DNA of 64,000 nt from Cyprinodon diabolis (Eukaryota; Chordata; Actinopteri; Cyprinodontiformes; Cyprinodontidae), in NCBI GenBank assembly GCA_030533445.1, contig CM060081.1, forward strand, positions 38,653,611 through 38,717,610. Reading direction: 5' to 3'. Positions 36,906-50,684 of this stretch are shown here, one piece after another. The translations under genes and the position numbers were made by a program. Below the pieces are notes generated by a model, which was given only the letters and a program-made list of their open reading frames with translations, made no database searches and had not been told where the DNA came from. Within the stretch, counting starts at the first letter, position 1, and each line of letters opens with the position of its first letter.

Positions 36906-38244
36906 GATTTAAATGTAAGAGCTGGACATGACTTTACTGTGTTGGACTGCTTAGCCTGATATACTGTGAACACACTAGCACTGAAGCTGAAATTTGGGTC
37001 TGAAACGATGTAAAAACATTAGCACTGCAGCTAACGTTCGTGTCCTCAGCTGTTTGGATAAGTGGGTAGTATTTGTAAGATGGATAAGCTTCTCTGTGCT
37101 TCACAAAAAGCCTTTTCTTAAAAGGATATCTGCTGTGATTCTGATTGTGTGCTTGGGTTAAATTACATTTGTTGGTAGCAGTTCGGTTAGTTAATGACAG
37201 TAGATATAGGTCATAGCAACTTGGGATAACTAGCTACTGGGTGTACTTGTTTATTTATTGAAAGGTTGTTTACAGTCTAAGGTTTACAGCCATCCCTTGG
37301 ATTTAAGGGATTATCAAAGAATGACTTTCTGGCACTGATTAAACTAAAATGTGGGGGTAATATTTCCAGTTGTTTCCTATAATGCAACAAAGATCGTAAT
37401 TATATTGCTAGGCATAAACAATAGAAAGTTTGCCTAACAGACTGCTGGATTTATCATGAAAACTTGCGTAATAAGCTATGCAATTTGCCGTTTAAAGTGT
37501 TTTTCTATTGCATTGTTTATCTTTTGACATAAACTTACAAAATACTGTATCTTAAAGAAACTGAAAGAGATTTACCTAAGCTGTAATTTTAGACAAACAA
37601 CAATTTATAGTACTGGTCATTCGAAGGAGATTTTTAATTACAGTACAACCCTTAAAGAAATCAGAATCTTTCCTCGTCTTTATTCAACCAACCTTATATA
37701 TATTTTCAATGCAAACATATAGTGTGTCACATAGATGGTTTGTGTGCAGTACGTTATCTGTGTCATGGAATATGGTAGGACAGCAAAATCATTAAAAAGG
37801 GAATTTTCTCCACAGCATTTTGCTCTAAGCTGCAGCTCTTCAGTTGTCAAGAGGTTCAGACCACCAATCCACATCTTTACTGCAGCCTACCTTGTGACAG
37901 ATCTGGAGCTGAGTTTAGCAGCAGATAAACTTGGGTTGTTGGATACCTGGGAAATAAGGTCTGAGGAAGCAGGTATCTCAATAAGCCTAACGCTCAAAAT
38001 GCACAAACAGGTTCTAAAATGTACATGACCCAAGTAAACTTAAACCCCAGGACACAGCATAGGCCAGAGATTATTGAAATCCATCTTTTCCAAATGATTT
38101 ACTCCAATATATTGATGAAGAGGAATCGTCCAGTGAGCATTGAATAATCTGTCTGGCCACAGTAAATCGAACAATTTCAGCTCACACCGCAGAACTTGAG
38201 CCTTTTTATGTCACATACGAAAAACAAATACACGAAAAACAAAT

Positions 38245-38325
38245 ATATTTATGTATATATACATATATATATGTATATATACATAAATATATATACATAT
38301 GTATTTAATATGTATATATATTCTA
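38245..38325. repeat. (TATA/CATA)n low-complexity stretch
   Basis: TA-rich with regular ATGTATATATACATA palindromic units. Simple repeat only. Confidence 0.85.
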
Positions 38326-38885
38326 TGAAAGTAATATATAAGGTTAATAATGAGCAAGTGAATATCATAGTAAATTCCCTTCTTGCTTAGTGACCTATTT
38401 AATTATTTATTTTATATTAATTAATTATGACCTTCAACTGTTATCCCAAACAACCAAAATAAGCATAGGACAGAAATGGTCCCTTTAAACTAAAATAAAA
38501 ACTTAATTTTTTATTGAAAATGTTATCATTATATTCTGGAATAGGATACTGAATATTAAACAGAAAATTATGACTGATATGCTTTAAGTCAGAGCTTGAG
38601 AAGGAACTTACCCCAACAAATAAAAATGTTTATATTCAGTTAAACAGCAAAATCTCTGCTTGGTCTGTACGAAAGGCTGAAGCACACAATTACACACATT
38701 TTCAATAGTTTTACCACCATGTTGCTTAAAATAGCAGTTAAAGGAACAAAATGACAATAATATAAAAAATGCAAGTCAATCGGCTTTGTAGGTATTAAAA
38801 ATCTGCACAGCATGTATTTTTTTTTTAGGTATAAAATCAAAATGATTGTGCAATTTAACCAGTTATCTTTTTTGAACATATAAGA

Positions 38886-39075
38886 ATATATTTATCCATC
38901 TACTATTTGAACCCATTTGTCCTTGAGTGTCACCAGGGAGCTGGTGCTTATCTCCAGCAGTCATTAAGCAAAACACAGGATACACTTTCACAGTTCTGCA
39001 GTCATTTACAGGGCAGCAGAGACAAACAACCAAGCTCGCACACACTCTTGCCAAAATATAATTAACAGAGATCAA
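38886..39075 (-). mobile_element. Diverged retroposon copy (minus strand)
   Basis: Read on the minus strand it shows GGTTGTTTGTCTCTGCTGCC, then GCTGGAGATAAGCACCAGCT and AAGGACAAATGGGTTCAAAT before the decayed tail, parallel to the bodies of the copies at 15828 and 47603. It is old by its divergence. Confidence 0.55.
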
Positions 39076-40797
39076 TCAACCTAACTAACACATATAATAT
39101 GTGATGGTACAGTAGTTAGAAAGATCCTCAATGCAGAAGCAATGAGGTGTTGTGGGAGAAGTTTTCCTCTCAATGGAATATACAGCATATGGTTTTTACA
39201 TACAACATCAGAGAGAACCTATTAGATTAATTATATTCTATGGGGTAATTAAATGCTGAAAATGTAACAATGAAATGTTACTAGTGATCATTTGAACCTG
39301 AAAGTACTTTTTTATCAGTGAGGTTGTTGAAGTGGAAATTTGGAGCCATTGCTTGAGGAATAAACGCCATGAATGCCCTACTGATGTGTGTCGCTTTAAG
39401 CTTTTCTCACAGACTTTTTAATCAGCACATCTGACCCTTATTTAGTAAGCTTTCTTTCCTATGCTTACAGCCAACCCTCTTCTCATCTCAGCATTGTTTC
39501 CTGCTTCTGTCTTCTAAGTTTTTGTCTATTGCTTCCTCACCTCTAATTCTGCCCTCAGTTTAGTTTCTGGCCTTTATGATTCCTGGCAGAGTGGTTCTCT
39601 GTTTAAAAACTAACTTGCTAACATGGTGGATATCAGTTATTAAATACTAAAGGGGAAAATAATGGAAAACTGTCCTAACCACACACTTTACCATGACTTC
39701 TTACAACTACCATATGCCAATGAAGGAGAAAATAGAGATGATTGAAGAGTATCACAGGATTTGTGCATGCAGAACAGTAAGAGTCCCTGGAATTTTTATT
39801 GCTCTCTCAGTTTTTTGTTTCTCTTTTTTGTCCCAATTTTTTTATGCAGGGGAAAAGGATTAGACAAAAATGTGGAATGGTAAAATTGCAGGTTTCTGAG
39901 CCTATACACAGACACAGAGTAGAATATGAACAGTCAAGGAGAGGAGTGGTTTTGGGAAATAATGTGGAAAGGGTCATTTCATGCAGACAGATCACTTGAC
40001 AGCCTGCTCTTCAGAGGATGTTGGATGTCCGTTCATATTTTTGGTAAGCCCGTTTCAATGGACGGGTCTGTAGATGTCTGGGGTGTGGCAGGAGGCAGTC
40101 CTGAGTGTTGGCATTAATCTCTATTCGGGATGGATTGTAAACCTGTATACCCATCATAGAGGCATTTATCTTTCACACTATTAAGTGTTATGACAGATCA
40201 TAAGGCCTTAAAAATACCAGTTAATGCTTTTTTTAACTGTTCTTTGGCTGTATTAACAGTTCTCCACAGATATAGATTCTAACTGCATACAGCAGTGGAA
40301 AAAGGTACGATTTGCAAAAACATCTATGGCGATCGTAATTAACTGTAAAAAACATCTTGACTAAGGATAAATTTAGGGCTGTGGCATTGATATTTTACTG
40401 AAGATCTATTTTATTTATTGAATAAATTGGATAGTTTTCTTTTTCATTCACCACTTTCTGCTTTTTTGACATGAAAAGTGAACCATCCCCCAATAGCACA
40501 TTTTGTAACAGCTTAAAATTATCTTACACTATTTAAATACAGTTTGACAACTTGAAACAGATTCAACTGATTTAAATTAAATAACTATATTTAAACACTT
40601 GTAATTGTAAGAAAAACTGAAAATCACAATGTAAGTCCAATAAAATAACAGTAAACCTACCAGGAGAAAAAAACAAAACATTTTCTTGCCACAAATAGTA
40701 ATAGTCACAAATCAAGAAAACTCAACTGGTGTAAATTACACATTAAAGAATTAAAGGTTAAAAAAAATAAAATAAAATTACAAAAGCTTGCTTTGAA

Positions 40798-41330
40798 AAA
40801 TACATTTTTGGGTGTGGAATGGAATAAGGAAGGGATTAGAAGTTCAGTTTTTTCATAATAACTATAAATCCTCCACAAGCTCCAGTGTTAATTGTGGAGT
40901 ACCGCAAGGATCAGTGCAAGGGCCGAATCATTTAAGTACTACAAACTGGTAGAAATATCAGACAGTATGGATTAATTCAATTCAATTTAGTTTATGTATA
41001 TAGTGCCAACACGACATCTCAAGGCACTTTACAGTACAGTTCACCAGATCATGCAGTCAAATTGATTCAAAGTTTTCTATTCTATATTCCAAAATTCCTG
41101 ATGGAACAAACCCATTATGTAGACTACAGACATGTCCTAAAGACACAAAAACCTGGATGACTCTAAACTTTCTGCTTTTTAAAGCAGAAAACACTTTTTT
41201 TTTTCTGTGTATAGTCCTGTTTGTCTCCTAGACATAGCTATGAGCTCAGCTTTTACTGTGGCTTACTGTGTATCCTCTATTTCTACTTCAACGATCCCCA
41301 CAGTTCATGAGGCCTCATGTGAACATTTCA
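40798..41330 (+). mobile_element. L2-type LINE reverse transcriptase fragment, interrupted
   Basis: TGTGGAGTACCGCAAGGATC (CGVPQGS motif) at about 40895 and, after an interruption, CATTATGTAGACTACAGACA and AACCTGGATGACTCTAAACT parallel 25110-25170 of the larger L2 copy. The YADD segment is missing where the second element is inserted. The 3' part matches the block at 21080. Confidence 0.65.
40974..41095 (-). mobile_element. L2-type LINE 3' tail inserted in the opposite direction
   Basis: On the minus strand it reads GATCTGGTGAACTGTACTGT, AAGTGCCTTGAGATGTCG and closes with ACTAAATTGAATTGAATT, equivalent to 26426-26492. It splits the older LINE fragment, so the insertion came later. Confidence 0.75.
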
Positions 41331-44300
41331 CCACCTACTGGTGGAGTGCAGAACGACAGTTAGCAATATAATTTGGGATTTTTGCAATTGTTTTGCTTGT
41401 TTTTTTCCCATTTAAGTTTCTTTGAAATTGTTAATGATTGACGTGTATGATAAAATCTTTTTGTTTTTAAAAAGAGAAAAATCTATTCAGGTACACTGTT
41501 TTTCTGCCATTTTAATGCAATTTGGGCAATGATGAGCAAAAGGAAAGCTGTTAATAATTTTTATTCAAAAATAATAGTTTTTACACAGCTTTTGATCTTA
41601 ATCGGGTTGGAAGTTATATGTTCAACCAATCTTTTGGCCAAATCAACCAATGTAATTTGGCAGTGTTTATCTATATTTGTACAAGGGCAAAACAATACAA
41701 ATAAGTCACATTAGCCAAAATACTTTTTAAGTATTATCGCAACTTTCAAAAGTCCAAGATGGGTCTTGAACTCACATGTTTAGGATTGAAATTCAGATAG
41801 AACCACTAGCAATGATGACTTTAAATCAGAAAGCCATACTACTTAAAACTAATGTTACAACTGTAACCAGTGGCTTGCTTAGATTTTGATCATTCTACTG
41901 TTTAATCTTACCAAAATAGTTTTAACCAACTAACGTAACTCCCCTACAACCCCCCACACCTTGACTGAGTAGGGAGGCTGTGTATATGCCTGTTGAAGTT
42001 CTGGGCGAGCTAAACAACTTCCCGAAGCAGTCACGTGGTATTGCAGGGTAGCAAGGCTTCTGACGTCATTGATTTGGCTCCTCCCTTAAATCAAGCAAAC
42101 TTTTATACACGCTTCACGGAAACACCCCCTCCACTACTTGACACATGCCTTGAAGCCTCGGCTCATCTCATAACATCACTACTTTAGAGTCAACGACAAA
42201 ATGCAAACAAATATCTACTTTTGCCAGATACTCATGCAGTATTCTGCAAAGTCAGTGACTCTATTCAGTCAAATAACAGTCAGCTGGGTTTCCTAAGGAC
42301 GGCATGATTTGAATGAATGCTCTCTGAAAAGCTTTTTTAGATGGCATGTATTAGTGCTTTAATTGGTGCTAGAAAAAAGAAAACTGAATTGAACTGGATG
42401 AAAAAAAGGAATGGAAATAATGAACATGTTTAAAATCGGGAACACCTTGGCAAAGGGAGCCAACTATAAGGCATCAAAATTCTAAAAGTGCAGATTTAAT
42501 ACAATGAGGCCCCAAATATTTCACAACCATGAGAGCATTCTCCTGTTCTGCACTTGTGGGTTGCTTTTTATGCACTTATTTATGGACCTGTTTCTGTGCT
42601 ATCATGTCAACTTTTGTTACTTTAAGGCGTTACCCACCAGACAGACACAGATGAGGGATTTCCTAAAAAAGTAGCCAATCACAGGCGGGTTTCTTTGTCT
42701 GGTAGGGGAATACCTTTAAAATTAAAACAGAAACAGGTCCACATGCAAAGGTACGAGAGAGAGGCTGCACGTGCGTGGAAATCAAACCACACAAATTCAG
42801 AGAAGGAACAAGCACTTAGGTGTGACATATGAGTACCATGGTGCTCTATTTGCAGATGTAAGATGTTAAACATGAGAATGAAGAGTGGTTTATGAGCATC
42901 TGTATGAGGTAAAGTTGCTCATAGGTGTATGTATTGCATGTGTGCCTTTTTGGCAAAATCTTGACGCCATACCATTATTTCACAACAAGTAAACTACAGA
43001 ACATATTTTAAAAGTATTATTTGATATTAGACCAGCCACCAACCATCAAATTCCTGGTGGTAACCAAATGGCTGTAACCGTTTCCTGTAAAAGGAAAAAG
43101 TCACATTTTGCCAGATGGCTCTCTTCTCAACACTGTGATGTGTAAAAGAAGTGCAAATGCTCTTATTGATTATAATAGGAGTGCATTTACTGGCGAGTTT
43201 GAGGTTACAAGGGTTACAGACAGCCTCTAAAGGGATACAGAAAGCCTCCATCAATTTTTGCCATTTATCTCTTTAGGAACAAATCATCTATGCATGCCCT
43301 CCCTGAAGCCTTGTCCATCAAAGTTAAACAGGACTTACACTTAAAATCTTTTATTTCCCCTCCTGCATCTTACGAGACAATGCTGCACATATCAAACATT
43401 ACCCTCATAGTTTTTACCCAAGCCCTCTAACCCCTCACTTCATTCATTTTTAAAGCATTTGTGGACCCCTGTGTTTACACTCTCCTAAACACACTGATCG
43501 ATGTGTCTTAACTCTATAAGTTTTGACTGGGAATACCAGCACCTCAGCCTCTCAAACCCCCAGACATGCCCTTTTCTCAAGGACAGCCAGTTGCTACGGC
43601 AACAGGCACGATTGCTATGTAAGGCAGCTTCCCTGCTCTGTTCTGCAGGCTGCACCCGGACTTTAGAGCCCCGATCACAGCCACAGACTGCTGATGATAG
43701 TGGCACTGAGTGAAAGTGGCATGGTGAATTGAGGTAAAGGTAAAGGGTGGATCAGAATGAGAGCCGTGAAACAGGTTGATGATAAATAAGATTGATGACA
43801 TGATAAAGATGAGTCTTGTTTCACTGTTGAATTTCAATAGTTATCTTATTAAAGATAAGAGCGATAGTGGATGAATTATGGTGTCCAGCATTTGCAATAA
43901 AGAACCAGTAAAGATTGTATCCATTTTGACAACTCTCATAATTGTTTTCCTGTAATCAGCTAATCTTGATTTTAATCATCACAAAGGCAGACTGCTTCAA
44001 CCCTCTGCTTTTGTTTCTGCATAAGCCAGAGCTAGCAGCTGGGCAGTACAGGTGAATTTCAAGCTAAGAGATGTGTTGTGGAGGTGGAGTTCTTTGTGCC
44101 TCAAGGCAGTTGTAGGAAATAGCTGACGGAGGCAATTGCTTGTCTGTATGTGTCTCTTTGTTCATCAGTTTGTAAAGAGCAGAACATACAGCAGAGAGAA
44201 CAGAAAGAGAGACGAAAGAGGGGTGAGGAAAAGGGGGATGCAGCTTTACCAGGGTCCAAACAATGCAGCAAGCTGCAGTTCTAAGCTCAGCAAGAGAGGC

Positions 44301-44835
44301 TCCCTAAGGTGCAGTACAGCTGATAGACAGGTGGCATAAAGGGGTTGTGTGTCGTCCAGTCAGTAGAGACAAGGGGTGTCTGAGCAGAGGGAGGGAAGGA
44401 GAACAGGAGGGAGGAAAGGAGAGGTGGGGGTGGCATCGCAAAAAGCAGCTGGTGCTGAGGACTGTCCCTGTCCCAGTGTACCACTATGAATCATGGATAT
44501 AAAGGGACAAAGAGAAAACATACATACAGATTGAACAACGTGCAAAATATGCCTTACCTTCCCTATTCAAACTCAGTGTTTTAGTCTCTAGTCGCCTTGC
44601 TTTGGAATGTATTTATTTACGATTATAGCAGTTCTTCTGTCCACAAGCAATTAATGAGGCAGCAGGTAATCCAAGCAAATACTAAATCTGTCTGACCTAT
44701 AGACATAGAAAAGCAGCTGTAACAGGAGAGTCTCCATGCAACCCTGCATCCAAAAGGCATGTTTGTATGCACTGCATACAGACATATAACTAAATAAAAT
44801 GAAACCCATCTGTTGCCACAGTAAGGAAACACATG

Positions 44836-44956
<121 letters not shown>

Positions 44957-45757
44957 GTTTGTTTTTAGCCCTTTTAACAGATGGCAAAATACAGTTTTGA
45001 AACATCCAAATTGACATATTTTGTGGACTCAAACAGTGCTCAAATAAAAATAGTAAAAGTAAGCAGTTTGGTGCTAATGTCTAATTTGATAATGACACTC
45101 AAAAGGATAAAAAGTTTATGCACATTTCAGTCATGAAACAACATGATGGATTTTCTCTAAAAACTGTATCCTAAGGGCTTAAAATCCACAAATGCCATTA
45201 AACCATCTCTTGAACTCAATACCACTTCTGATATTGCAGCAGGAGATACTCTTGAAGTCACTAATGGCTGATGTTTAAACTTAACATATTAAATAGCCCA
45301 ATGATAGTGCTGCAGAAAAAAAGTGAGTGAACAGGTAGACTAATTGGCCCTTATGTAATTGATTCATTGAAAACAAGGCATTGCTACGCTATTAATGTGC
45401 CTACACAGTCTCTTTCACCCTTCCATTACCACATCCTTAACCCTTATAAAGGAGGGGACTTGGAACGTTGATCTACCCAACTAATCAATGGTTGCTGTTC
45501 AGCATAGACCCCTCGGGTCAGTGAAATTAAGTACCCAGCTTGCACAGAAATAGGGCTGACAACAAAGCACAGGTAGAGATAGGGAACTATTTGGTTACCT
45601 TGGCATCTACCCAGCTTTGGGGTTTCCCTAAAATGCTCATTCATTCCCACTACACCTGTGTTGGGATGGCGTGACCCTGAAATTACAGTAGGTGAGAACA
45701 GCGATGCAGCCTATGGTTTTAAACCATAAGCGAATACAGCTGCTCCAAGTTTATATA

Positions 45758-45990
45758 AATAGAATAGAATTCAACTTCATTGTCATTAAACTGTCACAAG
45801 TACAAAGCAACGAAATTCACTCTCTGCATTTAACCCATCTCTTTGGGGAGCATTGGGTTGCCATTGTGCGGTGCCCAGGGAGTAGTGTGGTGGTTAAGGG
45901 TCTTACTCAGGGACCCAGGGAGTGGGGTTTGAACTCAGAACCTCTGGGATCCAAGTGCAATGCCCTAACCGCTAGGCCACCACTCCTCTA
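45758..45990 (-). mobile_element. tRNA-derived SINE
   Basis: On the minus strand the 5' end reads AGTGGTGGCCTAGCGGTTAG (box A-like) and about 40 bases later GTTCTGAGTTCAAACCCC (box B-like), the layout of an internal RNA polymerase III promoter. The body includes CCCTGAGTAAGACCCTTAAC and ends in a short simple tail of the form GAATTCTATTCTATT. It carries no protein. It is best taken as a retroposed SINE. Confidence 0.75.
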
Positions 45991-46174
45991 TACCAACTCA
46001 GGGTCAGTAGAACAATGTAAGGTACCTACAGCTTAAACTACCTAAAAATCCTAACAGGTACATAAAAGGACTGATCATGAAAGGGATATAATTTGGCATG
46101 AACTTACTATCCTAAAATTATTCCCTCGTTCTCTTTGTGAAATGTTTTTCATAAAAAGAAAAAGTTAGGATATA

Positions 46175-47399
46175 TACCATAAATCCTCTAATATTGGCCT
46201 GTATTCCATTAGCAGCCGGGTCTCTAATAATGGCCTGTCTGGCTGTCGGCAGAAGTAAATACTGGCCGGACTCTTATACAGGCCGGGGCTATAATTAGAA
46301 CCAACAATGTTCCTGGGAAGTCCTCAACAACTTGTCATAGTAACATACAAGTACTACAGGGGGGACATATTTGCTAACGAATCCAAGCCATTAGCATGGG
46401 AAGTCCCATCCTTAGCGAGAACGCTGGGAGCCTTTTTCCACCTGGATCTCCGCTATTTTTCACCGTCATATCCCTCCGTTGTCGGACTACTCGCCCCCAC
46501 TTCCTAATATTTTTGCATGGGAAGTCCCATCCTTAGTGCAGACAGTGCCGCAGACAGGAGGTCGGCTTGTTTTGTTTTTATGACCGAAATTGCGGAAAAC
46601 AACACGTGAAGTTTCACCAGCTACAAGAGCGAGGTGCGCGAGAACGCTGGGACCCTTTTTCCACCTGGATCTCTGCTCTTTTTCACCGTCATGTCCCTCC
46701 GTTGTCTGACTACTCGCCCCCACTTCCTCACCGCCTTGGCCGTATCTAGACCCACAGTCTATTATAGCGCGGACCACGCTTCAATATTAAGCATTAATAA
46801 AAAATTTCTGTGTCAAGCTCATTGTGACACACTGCTGTAGGAGTATAACCAGTCACACAATCATTCTGATCTGAAAGACTGTGTGTGATGTGATTACTGG
46901 CAGGTCTGGTGGTAACCAGGCAGCGTTAAAATGACAGAATTTCGTTGGCCTTCGTTGTTCTGAATTTCTCTTGAAATATATGATACCGGCAGCCTACTTC
47001 CACTTAGCCTGCCTCAAATAAAATTTCGCTGTGATGGCAGAACAGTTTGCATTTTTCTTTTTTTTAACTTTGTTTCGCAAGTCAGTTTGGCCAAGATTCC
47101 ATTCTGTGTCTCCTTTTTTTTTTGTATTGCCGTGCAGAAAAATTGCAGCTGCTGGAAGATGTCTGAATAATGTTCTGTATACCGTTATGTTAACTGTACT
47201 TTTTCAATAAATGAACCTAGTATTTTATAGGTTCAAAGAGACACAAAATCTCGTTTTTTTTTCATTCCCCTGGTAGTCTGTTTTGATCAAATAGAAATAG
47301 AGGCCTGCCTCTAATTCTGGCCTCCTTCCAATAATGGCCTGGACCAAGATCTACCTGAGTGAAATAAAGGCCCCGGCCTATATTAGAGGATTTACGGTA
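46175..47399. mobile_element. Unclassified DNA-transposon-like element with inverted termini
   Basis: The left end TACCATAAATCCTCTAATAT and the right end, read on the minus strand, TACCGTAAATCCTCTAATAT match over at least 24 bases. Subterminal copies of CTAATAnTGGCCT occur on both sides (46189, 46222 and, less exactly, 47310-47345). If the first TA is a duplication, the target is TA. The interior of about 1.1 kb shows no recognisable transposase, though part of it matches 16383-16745. Family unknown to me. Confidence 0.65.
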
Positions 47400-47602
47400 G
47401 ATTATCTGAGATATTTAGTCTACCTGTTTTTGCAGTTGTTTATGTATTTCTTTTTCTTTGTTTCTAAAAGCCTTGGTGTGTCTAATAAAATGTAACCAAT
47501 AATTCGCATGACAAAAATAAAACAAAAATATGTACAGCAGGTCAATATTTTTTACAGCACTTTTATTATCTAATTGTTTAGGATATAATGATCAGAACAA
47601 TA

Positions 47603-47762
47603 CTGCAAAAGACTGGTGACCTTTCCAGGGTGTACCCCACCTCGCGCCCATTGACAGCTGGAGATAGGCACCAGCACCACTTGCGATCCATCCATCACTT
47701 ATCCCAGCAGGGATAAGTGATGGATGGATCGGTGGATGAATGGATGGATGGATGCATGGAAG
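47603..47762 (+). mobile_element. 5'-truncated retroposon copy with 13-bp target duplication
   Basis: Contains GACTGGTGACCTTTCCAGGG and GACAGCTGGAGATAGGCACC, ending in a (GGAT)n-type tail. GATCAGAACAATA is repeated exactly at both edges (47590-47602 and 47763-47775). Same family as 16262-16382. Confidence 0.85.
47685..47730. repeat. Perfect 21-bp hairpin in the retroposon tail
   Basis: Arms 47685-47705 and 47710-47730 are exact reverse complements around a four-base AGCA loop. The right arm merges into the GGAT tail. Confidence 0.95.
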
Positions 47763-50684
47763 GATCAGAACAATAAACTTGGACTGGGAGAAAAGACATG
47801 TTTGCTTTTTGGATTTAACAATGAACCAGTGAGAAAAAATTTATCAGTTTTATCAGTAGGAATTGTTTACATATCATACTTAAATGTAACATTCTTGCTT
47901 GGGAAAATATCTCCAAGGTCCTTAACATTAAAAAGTGTTTTAAATATTTCATGAATTTACATGTCCAGCACTTTGTTGAAGCTATAGTTGTTTAAATGTG
48001 CTTTATAAATAAGTTAAGTAGCAGTGGCTGTTTTCTACTTGGGCGGTCTCCAGATGTTTTAATGTAAGGCATTCCATTTTAGCTTGGCAAAACATTTGAT
48101 TAAAACCTGTTCATTTCATATAGACTTATATAGCTATAATATAGTCCAGAAGCCTAAAGGCATTACTTTTATCTTGACATTGCTTTGCACATTCCATCAG
48201 TGCACATCTGACATATCTGCACAGGCCAGCCACATATCATCTTTGACACTGACGTTGCTGTGCTGAAAGGGTCATTGTAAAAATATAATCATCGGCTAGC
48301 TTTGTTTTCCCTCTGGCAGATAGCTTCTGTTCTTAGTCATAAACTGACAGGCATTTGAATCATCAAAACTACATGTATTTTTGCCCCATAAAAGGAAGAG
48401 ATTTGTTGCAGTGGAACACAAATAAAAACAATTTATCACACATGTAATCATATGAACTGAAAAACACACATAGCTGGTTCAAAATTCATCTTAAAGGCCT
48501 GATAAACATTAGAAAGAATATGAGGCAGCCTGAAATGAGTGAGGGTCTGCAAAAAAGCACGGGAAGATTAGTCTTTAGCTCCTGGAGGTGATGGGATTAT
48601 CCCAGCGAGTCTAGAGGGGGGTCGTGTCAGCTGCACTCATTGACTAAAATCCCTATCTAAAGCACACATATGAAATGCCACGTGCAAATAATCTTTACAC
48701 ACCTTAGCGAATGTAGAAATACCAGGTAGATGTAGTTTTTTTCCACAAAATGTCAGACACGATTTATGTACATATGTCAAGCATCTGTGTCCTCGCAGGT
48801 CAGATTACTAAAACTCTTTATCCTACGCTGCTCCTAAAAGACTAACAACAAAAATGCTTGAAACAAATTATATGATAGATTAAACCTTTTTTTTTCTAAC
48901 CAAAAGCATGATTAACAAAAGGCTAACAGTAAACATTTAATTTGAGTTGTAACTGACAAAATATGTCAAAGGTCAAGGTATGCTTCACCCTTTAAACACA
49001 GATGTGTTTCCACCTTTTACTGTTGATTTCCTGTGAAGGGAAAACAAAACAAATAAAACCTCTATTAACCCAAAAAAGGCACTAACAGGTTCCGACTCAG
49101 CAAGCTCAATTAGCTGGTGTTCTCTGCGGTGTGTGAGAGACCACGCTCTCAGCACGAGACCCACATCAACAGAACCAGAGAGATGACAGACAAGGCAGAC
49201 TTACAAAAGCCTTATTGTTGCAGACTATGCAAGGACTGACTGGATAAAACTGGAGGAAGGACTTATGGGGTCTTAGGGGGTTTGATGTATGTGATAGCAA
49301 TCTGCCAGCTGAATAACAACAAAGTCCTCCTAAAGAATTGCTTCCATTGATGTCCAAATCCTAAAATGAGCATGTGAGAAAATTTTGAATTGATAAATGA
49401 GCATTGAATGAAAGAGTACTGTATCTTTCAAAATTGAACGTACACTGGAACTAATATGTTGTTTCCTTTTGTGTACTTTGGGATTAACAGGCACAGCCAG
49501 ACAGATTGCCGCTTTCATTTGACTGAGCTGTTGTTTAGTTTGGAAGAGCAAAAAGATAAATACTGAAATGTTTGGGCATGACATTTGTATATTTTGATTT
49601 AACAGTGACAATATGCCTGACTTTCAGCAGCTTTGAGCAGCACTGCAGTGATACGATTGATGGCAATCTTTTTTCCAGCACTTTACTGACAGATAAAAAC
49701 ACATGTCAGAGCTATGGTTTCAATGATAGTCATGCAGTAATGGGGTGTATGCCTGCTGGCACAGCATTCTCACAGATGGAATTAACACTATCTATTGCCA
49801 AGTTTATGTTGGACCTATATCCCATTGCCAATTTTAAATCCCAATGAGGAATAATAGTTTGAATGAACCATGTGTAATCTAGCTTCTTATAGAGTTAACT
49901 GACTCTTGTTTTGTAATGTCATGACCATACAACACTAAGGAATCTGATGAAGCAAATGATCATGCAACAACATTAACAGCATAGTCTAAATTACATACAA
50001 CAAATGCTATATGATGCATACAGGGTTCAAGCATTGACAATACAAGCGTGCACATGTAAGCCGAATGCCATTATAACGACATGATCGCTTCTGGCCATTT
50101 GAACCAACATTACTAAGTTTGATTTCCTTTCAATCTCTTGAGTGGAGATCAAACAAATTGCTCACATATGAGGATACGTCTTCTCTCAGCAGACTCGACA
50201 CAGAAAAGGAAAAAAAAAAACACTTATCTACAAGCAATCTGTTGAAATAGGTCATTATCGCAAAGGCATGCTGTGACTGCGCCCCATCCCCAAATCAATA
50301 CATGAATTGCTATATTTAGAAAGAAGGTCGCAAGGAGGAGTTACCAAAGCTCTACAAGGGATGAAAGACATCAATGTGTCAGTGGTGTCCTTAAGAAATG
50401 GCTGCTCATTTTGATTCAAAAAGCTTCAATTCGTTGTCTCTAGTGAGAGGGTGCTCTCTGTGGAGATTGAAGAGTTACCTTACAGTGGCTTAATGTCCCA
50501 GTTGGCTGGGACACTAGTGTTCAAGGTGACAAGATGTGAGAATGTAATGAACTACCCTTTTGGCCATGATGCTTTTTTGGAACAAAATTTTTTTATAACA
50601 TTTAGAAAATAATAATAATGTACACATATCACCAGGTAATGAGCGGAAGAGCAAAGAAATCTCTTAAAGTAGCTTTTAGCATGA

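Noticed and set aside
45920..45990. Functional tRNA on the minus strand
   Set aside because: Boxes A and B are present but stems are degraded and a SINE body follows. Consistent with a retroposed SINE, not a gene.
49572..49847. 91-codon open frame suggestive of a small secreted protein
   Set aside because: Isolated in an intron, with no convincing signal peptide and no promoter context. Length is within chance expectation for 64 kb.
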